Positions 56,921 through 64,000 of a DNA stretch of 64,000 nt are shown here, piece by piece. Both the position numbers and the translations under genes were made by a program. The first letter of the stretch is position 1. The number at the start of each line of letters is the position of its first letter. The notes under the pieces were generated by a model, which was not told where the DNA came from, did not search any database, and was given only the letters and a program-made list of their open reading frames with translations. This DNA is from Actinacidiphila rubida (GTDB taxonomy: Bacteria; Actinomycetota; Actinomycetes; Streptomycetales; Streptomycetaceae), in contig NZ_FODD01000004.1 of assembly GCF_900110255.1 (NCBI RefSeq), positions 62,001 through 126,000 on the forward strand. Reading direction: 5' to 3'.

Positions 56921-56957
56921 TCGATGGAAACTTCGATGGAAAGTTGCGATACTTTCC
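56921..56957 (-). promoter_or_regulatory. LacI-type operator upstream of the importer operon
   Basis: GGAAAGTTGCGATACTTTCC (56938-56957) has 7-bp arms around TGCGAT. A direct repeat of tcgatggaaa(c/g)tt starts at 56921 and again at 56933, adding a further half-site. It lies between the binding-protein gene and the divergent LacI gene. A related element is found at 58371. Confidence 0.7.
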
Positions 56958-57114
56958 GTTCGACGGACCGTAGAGTTTTCTGCCGAACGGCGTCAACGGA
57001 GCGGCAGGTAACAGTGCGGTCACGGGCGGACGGGCCCAGCCGCGGGCCGCCCATGACCAGGGAGAGCGTCGGCGGCTTCGTCTACGCTGGCCGCGACCGA
57101 CAAAGAGCAGTGAG

Positions 57115-58173
57115 GTGACCGTGGTCGACAGCGACCGCACCAAAGCGCCGCAGGCGGACCTGCAGCCCCGTGTGACGATCGCCGAGATCGCCCGCAAGGC
57201 GGGGGTGTCGGTCGCCACCGTCTCCAAGGTGCTCAACGGCCACGCACACGTCGCCGACGCGACCCGCGAGCGGGTCGAGGGGCTGCTGGAGAGCCACAAC
57301 TACCTGCGCCGGCGCAGCCGTCCGACCCGGACGGTGGGGCTCATCGACCTGGTCATCAACGAGCTGGACAGCCCGTGGTCGGTCGAGGTGGTCCGCGGGG
57401 TGGAGGAGACCACCGCGCAGCACGGCAGCGGCCTGGTGGTCACCGCCGTGCACGGCCGGCCCGCCGACACCCTGCGCTGGCTGGACAACCTCACCAAGCG
57501 CGGCAGCGACGGCGTGATCCTCGCGGTGACCGAACTGCCGCCCGGCCAGCGGCGGAAGGTGCAGGAACTGGACGTCCCACTGGTCGTCGTCGACCCGGTG
57601 GGCAACCCTGACCCGGCCATCCCCTCGGTCGGCGCCACCAACTGGCACGGCGGGCTGGCGGCCACCCAGCACCTGCTCGACCTGGGGCACCGCAGGATCG
57701 GCATCATCACCGGACCGGACGACGTGCTCAGCGCGCGGGCCCGGCTCGACGGCTACCGGGCCGCGCTGGAGAGCGCCGGTGTCGGGGTCGATCCGGCCCT
57801 GGAGATCCGCGGCGACTTCCACCACGAGACCGGCTTCAGCGGCGCCCGCGAACTGCTGGCGCTGCCCGAGGCGCCCACCGCGATCTTCGCCAGCAGCGAC
57901 CTGCAGGCACTCGGCGCCTACGACGCGATCCGGCGGGCCGGGCTGCAGGTCGGACAGGACGTCAGCGTGGTCGGTTTCGACGACCTGCCGGCCGCGTCGT
58001 GGGCCTCGCCGCCGCTGACCACCGTGCGCCAGCCGCTCAGCGACATGGCGGCGATGGCCGCGCGCATCGTCCTGCAGGGCGTCGAGGCGGTGCTGCCCGG
58101 CGGCATGCGCCGGATGGAGCTCGCCACCGCGCTCGTGGAGCGCGAGAGCACGGCGCCGCCGCACGCCCGCTGA
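57115..58173 (+). CDS. LacI-family transcriptional repressor
   Basis: Encodes 352 residues. LacI helix-turn-helix and hinge are at 18-68 (VTIAEIARKAGVSVATVSKVLNGHAHVADATRERVEGLLESHNY). The effector domain is a type-I periplasmic-binding fold with GLIDLVINELDSPWSVEVVRGVEE, RIGIITGPDDVLSARARLDGYRAAL and VVGFDDLPAASWASPPLTTVRQP. It is divergent from the importer operon and precedes the secreted glycosidases, both of which have related operators. The inducer is probably the imported oligosaccharide. GTG 57115 is chosen; GTG 57121 is possible. Confidence 0.92.
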   Translation: MTVVDSDRTKAPQADLQPRVTIAEIARKAGVSVATVSKVLNGHAHVADATRERVEGLLESHNYLRRRSRPTRTVGLIDLVINELDSPWSVEVVRGVEETTAQHGSGLVVTAVHGRPADTLRWLDNLTKRGSDGVILAVTELPPGQRRKVQELDVPLVVVDPVGNPDPAIPSVGATNWHGGLAATQHLLDLGHRRIGIITGPDDVLSARARLDGYRAALESAGVGVDPALEIRGDFHHETGFSGARELLALPEAPTAIFASSDLQALGAYDAIRRAGLQVGQDVSVVGFDDLPAASWASPPLTTVRQPLSDMAAMAARIVLQGVEAVLPGGMRRMELATALVERESTAPPHAR

Positions 58174-58333
58174 CGCGGGGCACGCGCCACCGGCCGGCCC
58201 ATGTGCCCGCGGCCGCCAGGACGGTGGCGACTGTGGCACCTCCACAGGCGCGCCCTGACGCGCCGCGCTTCCCCGGAGTCCCCGCGCGGGGCACCGCGTT
58301 CCCCTGCCCGCACCGCGGATTCGGTCCGATCCA

Positions 58334-58391
58334 TTGACGTGACCGCGGATGCCTCCTACGGTTCCGCACCGGAAACACTGCGAGAGTTTCC
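58334..58391 (+). promoter_or_regulatory. Promoter and LacI-type operator of the secreted hydrolase gene
   Basis: TTGACG (58334-58339), a 17-base spacer and TACGGT (58357-58362) form a promoter. Directly downstream, 58371-58391, GGAAAC and GTTTCC arms enclose ACTGCGAGA. It resembles the importer operator, with the same TGCGA centre. The position after the -10 fits simple repression. The rest of 58174-58547 holds the 9-bp repeats and leader. Confidence 0.6.
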
Positions 58392-58448
58392 GATCTACGA
58401 AGGCTGTCTTTCAGCGGTACGACGCGTTCCCAGTCGTCCGCCGCGTGC

Positions 58449-58508
58449 CGCTCCGACCGCTCCGACCGCTCCGACAGTTCCGACAGTTCTGACAGCTCCG
58501 ACAGCTCG
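58449..58508 (+). repeat. 9-bp minisatellite in a 5' leader
   Basis: Six to seven tandem units of the form (c/a)g(c/t)tccgac cover 58449-58508: three of cgctccgac, then agttccgac, agttctgac, agctccgac. They lie in the untranslated leader of the gene at 58548. Confidence 0.8.
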
Positions 58509-58547
58509 GCCTTCGTACCCCCCACCGCACCGACCGAGGAGTCCTCA

Positions 58548-60194
58548 GTGAGACTTCGCACCGCCCTCGCGGCGTCCACCGCCGCGGTGGCCGCCACCCT
58601 CGCCCTGCTGGCCGCGGGCACCACCTCCGGAGTGCCCGCCGCCGCCGCGGGCCTGACGGCCCGCAACCTGCCCGCGGACGGGAAGATCCTGCCGGTCATG
58701 GGCCAGGACTCCGACACCCTGTCCGACTACAAGAGCCAGGTGCTGGACAACGCCTCGCTCAACGCCCCCCAGCCGGGCGCGGTCACCCTGTACACCAACC
58801 TCGTCGAGGGCGGCAGTCCCGCACCGCTGGCCGGCATGTTCTCCCCCGCGAACTGGGGCAGCGGCACGATGGACTTCGCCAAGACGCTCTCCCAGTACCC
58901 GAATTCGGGACTGGCGGTCGGCCTGTACCTGTCCGACGCGACCAGCGGGTGCGGCAACCAGCCGCTGCGCGCGATCATCGGCCGCACGGACGCCGACATC
59001 ACCCCGCAGCTCACGCAGCAGTACCGCAGCGACATCGACCGCATGGTCAACCAGTTCAAGTCCTGGAACCGGCAGGTGTTCCTGCGCATCGGCTACGAGT
59101 TCGACGGCCCCTGGAACTGCTACAACGCCGACTACTACAAGCAGGCGTTCCAGTACATCAAGGGCCGCATCGACGCGCTCGGCGCCACCAAGGTGGCCAC
59201 CGTCTGGCAGGCCGCGGCCTGGCCGCTGAACGCCTCGCCCGACCATCCCGAGTACGACTACACGGTCACCGACCCCCACCACCTCGATCCGTGGTATCCC
59301 GGTGACGCCTACGTCGACTACGTCGGGCTCTCGGACTTCTACAACTCCGGTTCGCTGAGCACCCAGTGGGGATGCAGCAGCTACGACGTCGACCCGGTGA
59401 CGCTGCAGAACCGGGTGCTGGACTTCGCCCGCTCCCACGGCAAGCCGGCCATGATCGCCGAGGCGTCGCCGCAGGGCTACAGCACCTCGGGCCACACCAA
59501 GAGCTGCATCATGCGCAAGAACCCGCAGTCCACGACCGCCGCCACGCTGCTCAGCGAGTGGTACGCCGGCTACTGGAACTGGATCGAGACCAACAGCGAC
59601 GTCATCCGCGTGGCCTCCTACATCAACACCGACTGGGACGCGCAGACCCAGTGGCAGTGCGCGGACGGCGCGTCGGCGGGCGGCACCGGCTGCTCCAACG
59701 GCTACTGGGGCGACGCCCGGATCCAGGCCGACAGCACCATCCGCGACGCGTTCCTGACCCAGTTGCGCACGTGCGCGTTCGTCGGCGGCACCACCGGCAC
59801 CTGCGGCGGCGGCACGACGGGCGGGACCACCGGTGGAACGTCCGGCGGCACCACGACGCCCCCCACCACCCCGCCGACCACGCCGCCCACCACTCCCCCG
59901 ACCACCCCGCCCGGCGGCAGCGGCTTCACCCAGGGCGTGGCGGCCGGAGCGAGCGGCAGCGACACCCTGTGGTTCGCGCCGGCCGCGGGCGCCAGCGAGT
60001 CCTTCGTCGCCGTGCACTACAGCCTCGACGGCGGCGGCCAGCTCAACTACATGGCGACGTGGAACGGCTCGGCCGGCCGCTGGGAGCAGCCGGTGACCGT
60101 ACCCGCCGGGCACACCCTGTCGTACTACTTCGACTACCAGCCGACCACCCAGACCTACCAGAACACCACCCCGCACTACACGTTCACCGGCTGA
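58548..60194 (+). CDS. Secreted glycosidase-like protein with CBM56-like C-terminal module
   Basis: Encodes 548 residues from GTG 58548 with GAGGAG six bases upstream. Signal peptide about 1-34. Catalytic domain about 40-410: KILPVMGQDSDTLSDYKSQV, the Glu in FLRIGYEFDGPWN (near 183) and the Glu in KPAMIAEASPQG (near 306). A Gly/Thr then Thr-Pro-Pro repeat linker (about 415-460) joins a C-terminal beta-sandwich (FTQGVAAGASGSDTLWFAP to the end) that looks like the CBM56-type beta-1,3-glucan binder. The catalytic part resembles the protein at 50504 and may be a distant GH-A member. Substrate unknown; LacI-controlled. Confidence 0.7.
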   Translation: MRLRTALAASTAAVAATLALLAAGTTSGVPAAAAGLTARNLPADGKILPVMGQDSDTLSDYKSQVLDNASLNAPQPGAVTLYTNLVEGGSPAPLAGMFSPANWGSGTMDFAKTLSQYPNSGLAVGLYLSDATSGCGNQPLRAIIGRTDADITPQLTQQYRSDIDRMVNQFKSWNRQVFLRIGYEFDGPWNCYNADYYKQAFQYIKGRIDALGATKVATVWQAAAWPLNASPDHPEYDYTVTDPHHLDPWYPGDAYVDYVGLSDFYNSGSLSTQWGCSSYDVDPVTLQNRVLDFARSHGKPAMIAEASPQGYSTSGHTKSCIMRKNPQSTTAATLLSEWYAGYWNWIETNSDVIRVASYINTDWDAQTQWQCADGASAGGTGCSNGYWGDARIQADSTIRDAFLTQLRTCAFVGGTTGTCGGGTTGGTTGGTSGGTTTPPTTPPTTPPTTPPTTPPGGSGFTQGVAAGASGSDTLWFAPAAGASESFVAVHYSLDGGGQLNYMATWNGSAGRWEQPVTVPAGHTLSYYFDYQPTTQTYQNTTPHYTFTG

Positions 60195-60253
60195 CCCGGC
60201 CGACCCCCGGCGTGCGTCGCCGCCCACCGGCGCGCGCCTCCGTTCCCCCCACC

Positions 60254-60293
60254 AGAGCCGCCGGACCGCCTGGGCGCGGTCCGGCGGCCTCTG
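60254..60293 (+). terminator. Terminator after the secreted hydrolase gene
   Basis: A GC-rich stem with 13 perfect pairs (60257-60269 with 60276-60288) that extends by five more with one bulge, 60 bp after the stop codon. Confidence 0.7.
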
Positions 60294-60313
60294 CCGACGG
60301 AAAAGGAGTGTCC

Positions 60314-62566
60314 GTGAGGCGTTCACCCCGCAGGAGATCCACCAGGAAACGCGGTGCAGCCAGGGCCTTCGCCGCGGCCCTGCTGGCCGCCGCGGTGCTC
60401 GGGCCCGCCGTGCCCCGGTCCGCGGCCGCCGGCCCGGCCGACGCGGCCGCGCCCGAGGTCATCACCGTGGACACCGGCCAGCAGAGCGGCCCGATGAAGA
60501 AGCCCGGCCTGGGCTCGCTGTTCGGCGTGGCCTCCCAGCCCGACACGCCCGCCGGCCTGGCGGACGCGTCGCAGAACCTGCTGGCCCAGCACGCCGCCCT
60601 CGACGGCGACACCTCCTACCCCACGTCCACCGAGAGCGTCGCCGGCAAGCTCGCGGGCACCGGCGTCCGGATGATCGTGCGCTACAACGACCTGATGGGC
60701 GGCTGGCCGTACGTCTGGAAAGGGTTGCAGCCCTGGCTCGACGAGGTCGACAGCGCCACCCGCTCCCTCCAGGCCTACCGGTCGCAGGTCTACGCCGTCG
60801 CCCCCCTGAACGAGCCGGACAACAAGCTCGGCACCTCGGCGTCCAGCCCGTTCATGACCGACCCCCAGGTCCAGGGCGGCACCTACGACGACAAGGTGAA
60901 CTGGCTCTGGACGCAGACCGTGCGCCGCATCCGGGCCATCGACCCCACCGTGCCGATCATGGGGCCGAACTACGAGCACTACAACCCGTGGGAGTCCGCC
61001 GACCGGCAGCCGCGGATGCGGGCGTTCCTGGTCAACGCGATGAACACCGGGACGGTGCCCGACGTCATGGGCTGGCACAGCCTGGGCCCGAGCCCGGGTG
61101 ACGTGCCCGAGAGCCTGACGCACTACTACCGTCCGCTGGAGCAGGAACTGCACCTGCCCGGCGCGCCGAAGCCCGTGGTGATCGAGGAGTACGGGCCGGG
61201 CAGCGGCGACTTCGAGGGCGTGCCCGGCACGATGGTCAAGCACTGGGCGGAGTTCGCCCGCCACGGCGTCGACGCGGCGGCGATGGGCACGTACACGAAC
61301 GTGGGTCTGCTCGGGAACACCCTGCGCCGGACGGCGGACGGCACCCTGCAGCCCAACGCCGGCTGGTACTTCGAGAACTGGTACCAGCAGATGCAGGGCA
61401 GCCAACTCGCCGTCAGCCGCTGGGACACCCGTCACTACCAGGCGGCCGACGGCGTCGCCTCCTACGACCCGGGCAGCCGCAGCGTCACCCTGCTGGTCGG
61501 CGGCGAGACCACCGACCTGGACGCGCAGATCCTCGGCCTGGCCGCCCGCGGCCTCGGCCCGCAGGTCCGGGTCCGGGTCGACGACGCGCACTGGACCACC
61601 GACCCGGGGGCCGCGGACCGGACGGTCGAGCACGGCGGCGACCCGCAGAGCGGCGGCTACGCCGTCCTCGACACGACCATGACGCTCGACGGGTCGGGCA
61701 ACCTGACGGTGCCGCTGCGCGGCCTGACCCAGTACGACGGCTACCGCGTCACCGTCGCGCCGGCGGCCGCGCCGGCGCCGTCCCCCACGAAGTACGAGGC
61801 GGAGCAGGCGCACTGGACGGACGCGGTGCTGCACAACGGCTCCGACGCCGCGCTCGCCTCCGGTCACGCCTACCTCGGCGGCATCGACCACGCGGACTCC
61901 TCCGTCGCGTTCACCGTCAACGCCCCCTCGGCTGGCCTGTACACGATGGCCGTCCGCTACGCCAACGGCGGCACCTCGGACGCCACCCACACCGTCACCG
62001 TCAACGGCCGCGCCGAGGGAGCGGTCGACTATCCGCCGACCGGCGGCTGGCTGGACCGCGAACCGCACCTCGCCTCCACGGAGCTGCTGCTGGACGCGGG
62101 CACCAACACCGTGACCCTCGCCAAGGGCACGCAGTACGCCGAACTGGACGACATCGACGTGCGGCCGGACACCCACCGCTACGAGGCCGAGTACGCGTCC
62201 GTCACCGACGCGCGCACCTCCCCGTTCAAGTGGAACGGATTCCCCGACTACGTGGGCGGCATCGACAACGCGGACAGCGCCGTCGACTTCACCGTCCAGG
62301 CGCCGGCCGCCGGCAGCTACCGGTTCACCGTCGGGTACGCCGACGGCACGGCCTCCCCCGCCACACACCAGGTGCTGGTCAACGGCGGCCGGCAGGCCAC
62401 GATGGCCTACCAGCCGACCGGTTCCTGGTTCGACAGCGCCCAGCAGGACCGCGCCGAGGGGCGAAGCTCCGTGCAGGTGGTCCTGCAGCAGGGCGCCAAC
62501 CACATCCGCCTGCAGAAGGGAGACGGCTACGCCGAGCTCGACTGGGGTCTGCTGAGCCCCACCTGA
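60314..62566 (+). CDS. Secreted clan GH-A glycosidase with two CBM6/CBM35-like modules
   Basis: Encodes 750 residues from a GTG five bases after AAAAGGAG. Signal peptide with an Arg-rich start about 1-40. The TIM-barrel domain (about 55-380) has the acid/base Glu in VAPLNEPDN (near 175) and the nucleophile Glu in PVVIEEYGPGSG (near 295), the layout of GH39/GH5-like enzymes. A beta-domain to about 490 is followed by two related jelly rolls: YEAEQAHWTDAVLHNGSD (about 495-615) and YEAEYASVTDARTSPFKW (about 620-750), each with a GGID(N/H)ADS core. These are CBM6/CBM35-type calcium-sugar modules. It would act on a plant or fungal polysaccharide outside the cell. Confidence 0.75.
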   Translation: MRRSPRRRSTRKRGAARAFAAALLAAAVLGPAVPRSAAAGPADAAAPEVITVDTGQQSGPMKKPGLGSLFGVASQPDTPAGLADASQNLLAQHAALDGDTSYPTSTESVAGKLAGTGVRMIVRYNDLMGGWPYVWKGLQPWLDEVDSATRSLQAYRSQVYAVAPLNEPDNKLGTSASSPFMTDPQVQGGTYDDKVNWLWTQTVRRIRAIDPTVPIMGPNYEHYNPWESADRQPRMRAFLVNAMNTGTVPDVMGWHSLGPSPGDVPESLTHYYRPLEQELHLPGAPKPVVIEEYGPGSGDFEGVPGTMVKHWAEFARHGVDAAAMGTYTNVGLLGNTLRRTADGTLQPNAGWYFENWYQQMQGSQLAVSRWDTRHYQAADGVASYDPGSRSVTLLVGGETTDLDAQILGLAARGLGPQVRVRVDDAHWTTDPGAADRTVEHGGDPQSGGYAVLDTTMTLDGSGNLTVPLRGLTQYDGYRVTVAPAAAPAPSPTKYEAEQAHWTDAVLHNGSDAALASGHAYLGGIDHADSSVAFTVNAPSAGLYTMAVRYANGGTSDATHTVTVNGRAEGAVDYPPTGGWLDREPHLASTELLLDAGTNTVTLAKGTQYAELDDIDVRPDTHRYEAEYASVTDARTSPFKWNGFPDYVGGIDNADSAVDFTVQAPAAGSYRFTVGYADGTASPATHQVLVNGGRQATMAYQPTGSWFDSAQQDRAEGRSSVQVVLQQGANHIRLQKGDGYAELDWGLLSPT

Positions 62567-62655
62567 GCAGACTCCGGCGCTGGTGTCCGGACGGGCGGCG
62601 CCGACCCCCGCCCGGACCCGGTCCGTGCCCCACCACCGACCAACGAGGAGAATCC

Positions 62656-63855
62656 ATGCGCACGTCGCACCTCCCGGCGCTCCATCGCGCGGCCGCCGCG
62701 CTCGCGGTCCTGCTGCTGGCCGCCGCCGCGGCCCTGCTGCATCCGGCCGCCGCCCACGCCGACACCCAGATCTGCGACCAGTTCGGCAGCGCGTCCATCG
62801 CGGGCGGCCACTACATCGTGCAGAACAACGAGTGGGGGGACACCTCCCCGCAGTGCATCGACGTCACGAGCACCGGCTTCGCCGTCACCACGGCCGGCCA
62901 CAACGTGCCGACCAACGGCGCCCCCGCCGCGTACCCGTCGATCTACGCCGGCTGCCACTACGGCAACTGCAGCACGGGCAGCGGACTCCCACTGCAGGTC
63001 AGCGCGTTCGGCAACCCCGAGAGCACGGTGGCGTACCACACCTCCGGCGGTTCCTGGGACGCCGCGTACGACATCTGGTTCGACTCCAGCCCCAACCCGG
63101 CGGGGCAGAACAACGGCGCCGAGCTGATGATCTGGGGCAGCCACGCCGGCGCCCCGCAGCCCGCGGGCGGCAAGGTCGGCACCGCGAACCTCGAGGGCGC
63201 CACATGGGACGTGTGGGAGGGCCGGCTCTCCAACGGCGGCATCTCCTGGAACGTGATCTCCTACGTCCGCCAGCAGACCACCGGCAGCCTCGACGTCCAC
63301 GTCAAGGACTTCACCAACGACATCACCGGCCGCGGCTACATGAGCAGCGCCTGGTACATGACGAGCGTGCAGTTCGGCTTCGAGCCGTGGGTCGGCGGCA
63401 CCGGCCTGGGCGTGGACGACTTCACCTTCACCGCCAACGGCACGTCCGGCGGCGGGGGCGAAGGCGGGAGCGCCGTCGTGGGCCAGGGCAGCGGGCGTTG
63501 CGTCGACGTCAACGCGGCCGGCACGGCCGACGGCACCGTCGTCCAGTTGTGGGACTGCAACGGCACGGTCGCGCAGAAGTGGAGCCGGGTGGGCGGCACC
63601 TTCGTCAACCCGAACTCCGGGAAGTGCCTGGACGTCTCCGGCGGCCGCACGGCCGACGGCACCGTCGTCCAGCTGTGGACCTGCCTGAACAACGCCGCCC
63701 AGCAGTGGGTGGTCAACGGCAACGGCACGATCGTCAACCCGAACTCCGGGAAGTGCCTGGACGCCACGGGCCAGGGGACGGCCAACGGCACGCGGCTGCA
63801 GATCTGGGACTGCTACGCCGGCGGCACGCAGGCCAACCAGGTCTGGACGCTGTGA
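62656..63855 (+). CDS. Secreted GH12 endoglucanase with ricin-B lectin domain
   Basis: Encodes 399 residues; GAGGAG lies nine bases before the ATG. Signal peptide about 1-36. The GH12 jelly roll (about 37-262) starts CDQFGSASIAGGHYIVQNNEWGDTSPQCIDV; the nucleophile Glu is in NNGAELMIWGSH and the acid/base Glu in FGFEPWVGG. After a Gly-rich linker a beta-trefoil ricin-B lectin (about 275-399) shows three QxW units (VAQKW, AAQQW, ANQVW). GH12 enzymes cut beta-1,4-glucan, xyloglucan or mixed-linkage glucan. Fusion to a ricin-B lectin is common in Streptomyces hydrolases. Confidence 0.93.
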   Translation: MRTSHLPALHRAAAALAVLLLAAAAALLHPAAAHADTQICDQFGSASIAGGHYIVQNNEWGDTSPQCIDVTSTGFAVTTAGHNVPTNGAPAAYPSIYAGCHYGNCSTGSGLPLQVSAFGNPESTVAYHTSGGSWDAAYDIWFDSSPNPAGQNNGAELMIWGSHAGAPQPAGGKVGTANLEGATWDVWEGRLSNGGISWNVISYVRQQTTGSLDVHVKDFTNDITGRGYMSSAWYMTSVQFGFEPWVGGTGLGVDDFTFTANGTSGGGGEGGSAVVGQGSGRCVDVNAAGTADGTVVQLWDCNGTVAQKWSRVGGTFVNPNSGKCLDVSGGRTADGTVVQLWTCLNNAAQQWVVNGNGTIVNPNSGKCLDATGQGTANGTRLQIWDCYAGGTQANQVWTL

Positions 63856-63862
63856 CGTCGGG

Positions 63863-63894
63863 GGCCGCCGGCACCCGCGAGGGGGCCGGCGGCC
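63863..63894. terminator. Terminator between GH12 and SDR genes
   Basis: A 10-bp stem ggccgccggc/gccggcggcc (63863-63872 with 63885-63894) lies 8 bp after the GH12 stop, between convergent genes. Confidence 0.65.
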
Positions 63895-63940
63895 TCACCC
63901 CGGCGTCCGGCCGCCGGGCGCGAGGTGACCCGTGCGCGGG

Positions 63941-64000
63941 TCAGCCGGCGTCGGGCCACACGGGGTAGCCGCCGTCCACGCGGATCGCGGTGATCCCGCT
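63941..64000 (-). CDS. Short-chain dehydrogenase/reductase, C-terminal end only
   Basis: The last 19 codons and stop of a minus-strand gene that runs off the window edge. The translated end SGITAIRVDGGYPVWPDAG has the VDGGY ending typical of classical SDR enzymes. Substrate and length cannot be judged. Confidence 0.6.
   Translation of the reverse strand, partial: SGITAIRVDGGYPVWPDAG

Overview
This 64 kb window is chromosomal DNA from a Streptomyces or a very close relative (Streptomycetaceae). The evidence is very high GC with strong third-position bias, many GTG starts, GTGA/ATGA start-stop overlaps, CUT1 sugar transporters without their own ATPase, and a gene order (HTH-MurA, aconitase, NgcEFG-like transporter, ROK regulator, XylFGH-like transporter, dxs, amino-acid permease) that matches, as I recall it, the SCO5998-SCO6014 region of S. 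coelicolor in reverse orientation. I see no rRNA, tRNA, insertion sequence, prophage or CRISPR array.

Layout. (1) 1-5.3 kb: the tail of a winged-helix regulator, a membrane-anchored DsbA-like protein that has lost its CxxC, a CAT-type amino-acid permease and dxs. (2) 5.4-14.4 kb: two sugar-uptake operons. One is a pentose-type (XylFGH-like) ABC operon behind a ROK repressor. The other is a chitooligosaccharide/GlcNAc-type NgcEFG-like operon whose promoter carries a good DasR-type (dre) site. (3) 14.4-23.7 kb: aconitase, a methyltransferase/membrane-protein pair, an XRE-HTH-MurA fusion, a MerR regulator and a DUF2785 protein. Aconitase and the MurA fusion share the palindrome arms TATCTC-N6-GAGATA upstream.

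(4) 23.65-31.2 kb: a catabolic island that reads as the aerobic CoA-dependent 2-aminobenzoate (anthranilate) pathway. It holds an aminobenzoate-CoA ligase, a fused flavin monooxygenase/old-yellow-enzyme (2-aminobenzoyl-CoA monooxygenase/reductase type), an enoyl-CoA hydratase, an acyl-CoA dehydrogenase, a RidA imine/enamine deaminase and a PaaX-like regulator. The same 12-bp dyad occurs in both of its outward promoters. (5) 31.3-42.7 kb: argF and arcA, the Pnkp/Hen1 RNA-repair pair, homocysteine methyltransferase, an F420-type oxidoreductase, a MazG/ATPase pair and small conserved genes.

(6) 42.8-50 kb: a secreted GH27 alpha-galactosidase with a DeoR-type regulator, a VOC protein, a 2OG-Fe(II) oxygenase and a PAS-GAF-SpoIIE phosphatase. 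(7) 50.5-63.9 kb: a polysaccharide-utilisation locus. It has a GH43 enzyme, a CUT1 ABC importer, a LacI repressor and four secreted modular glycosidases: two related clan-GH-A-like proteins, one with CBM6/35-like modules, and a GH12 with a ricin-B lectin. Operators with GGAAA/TTTCC arms lie upstream of both the importer and a secreted hydrolase gene, suggesting joint control. The window ends inside a short-chain dehydrogenase.
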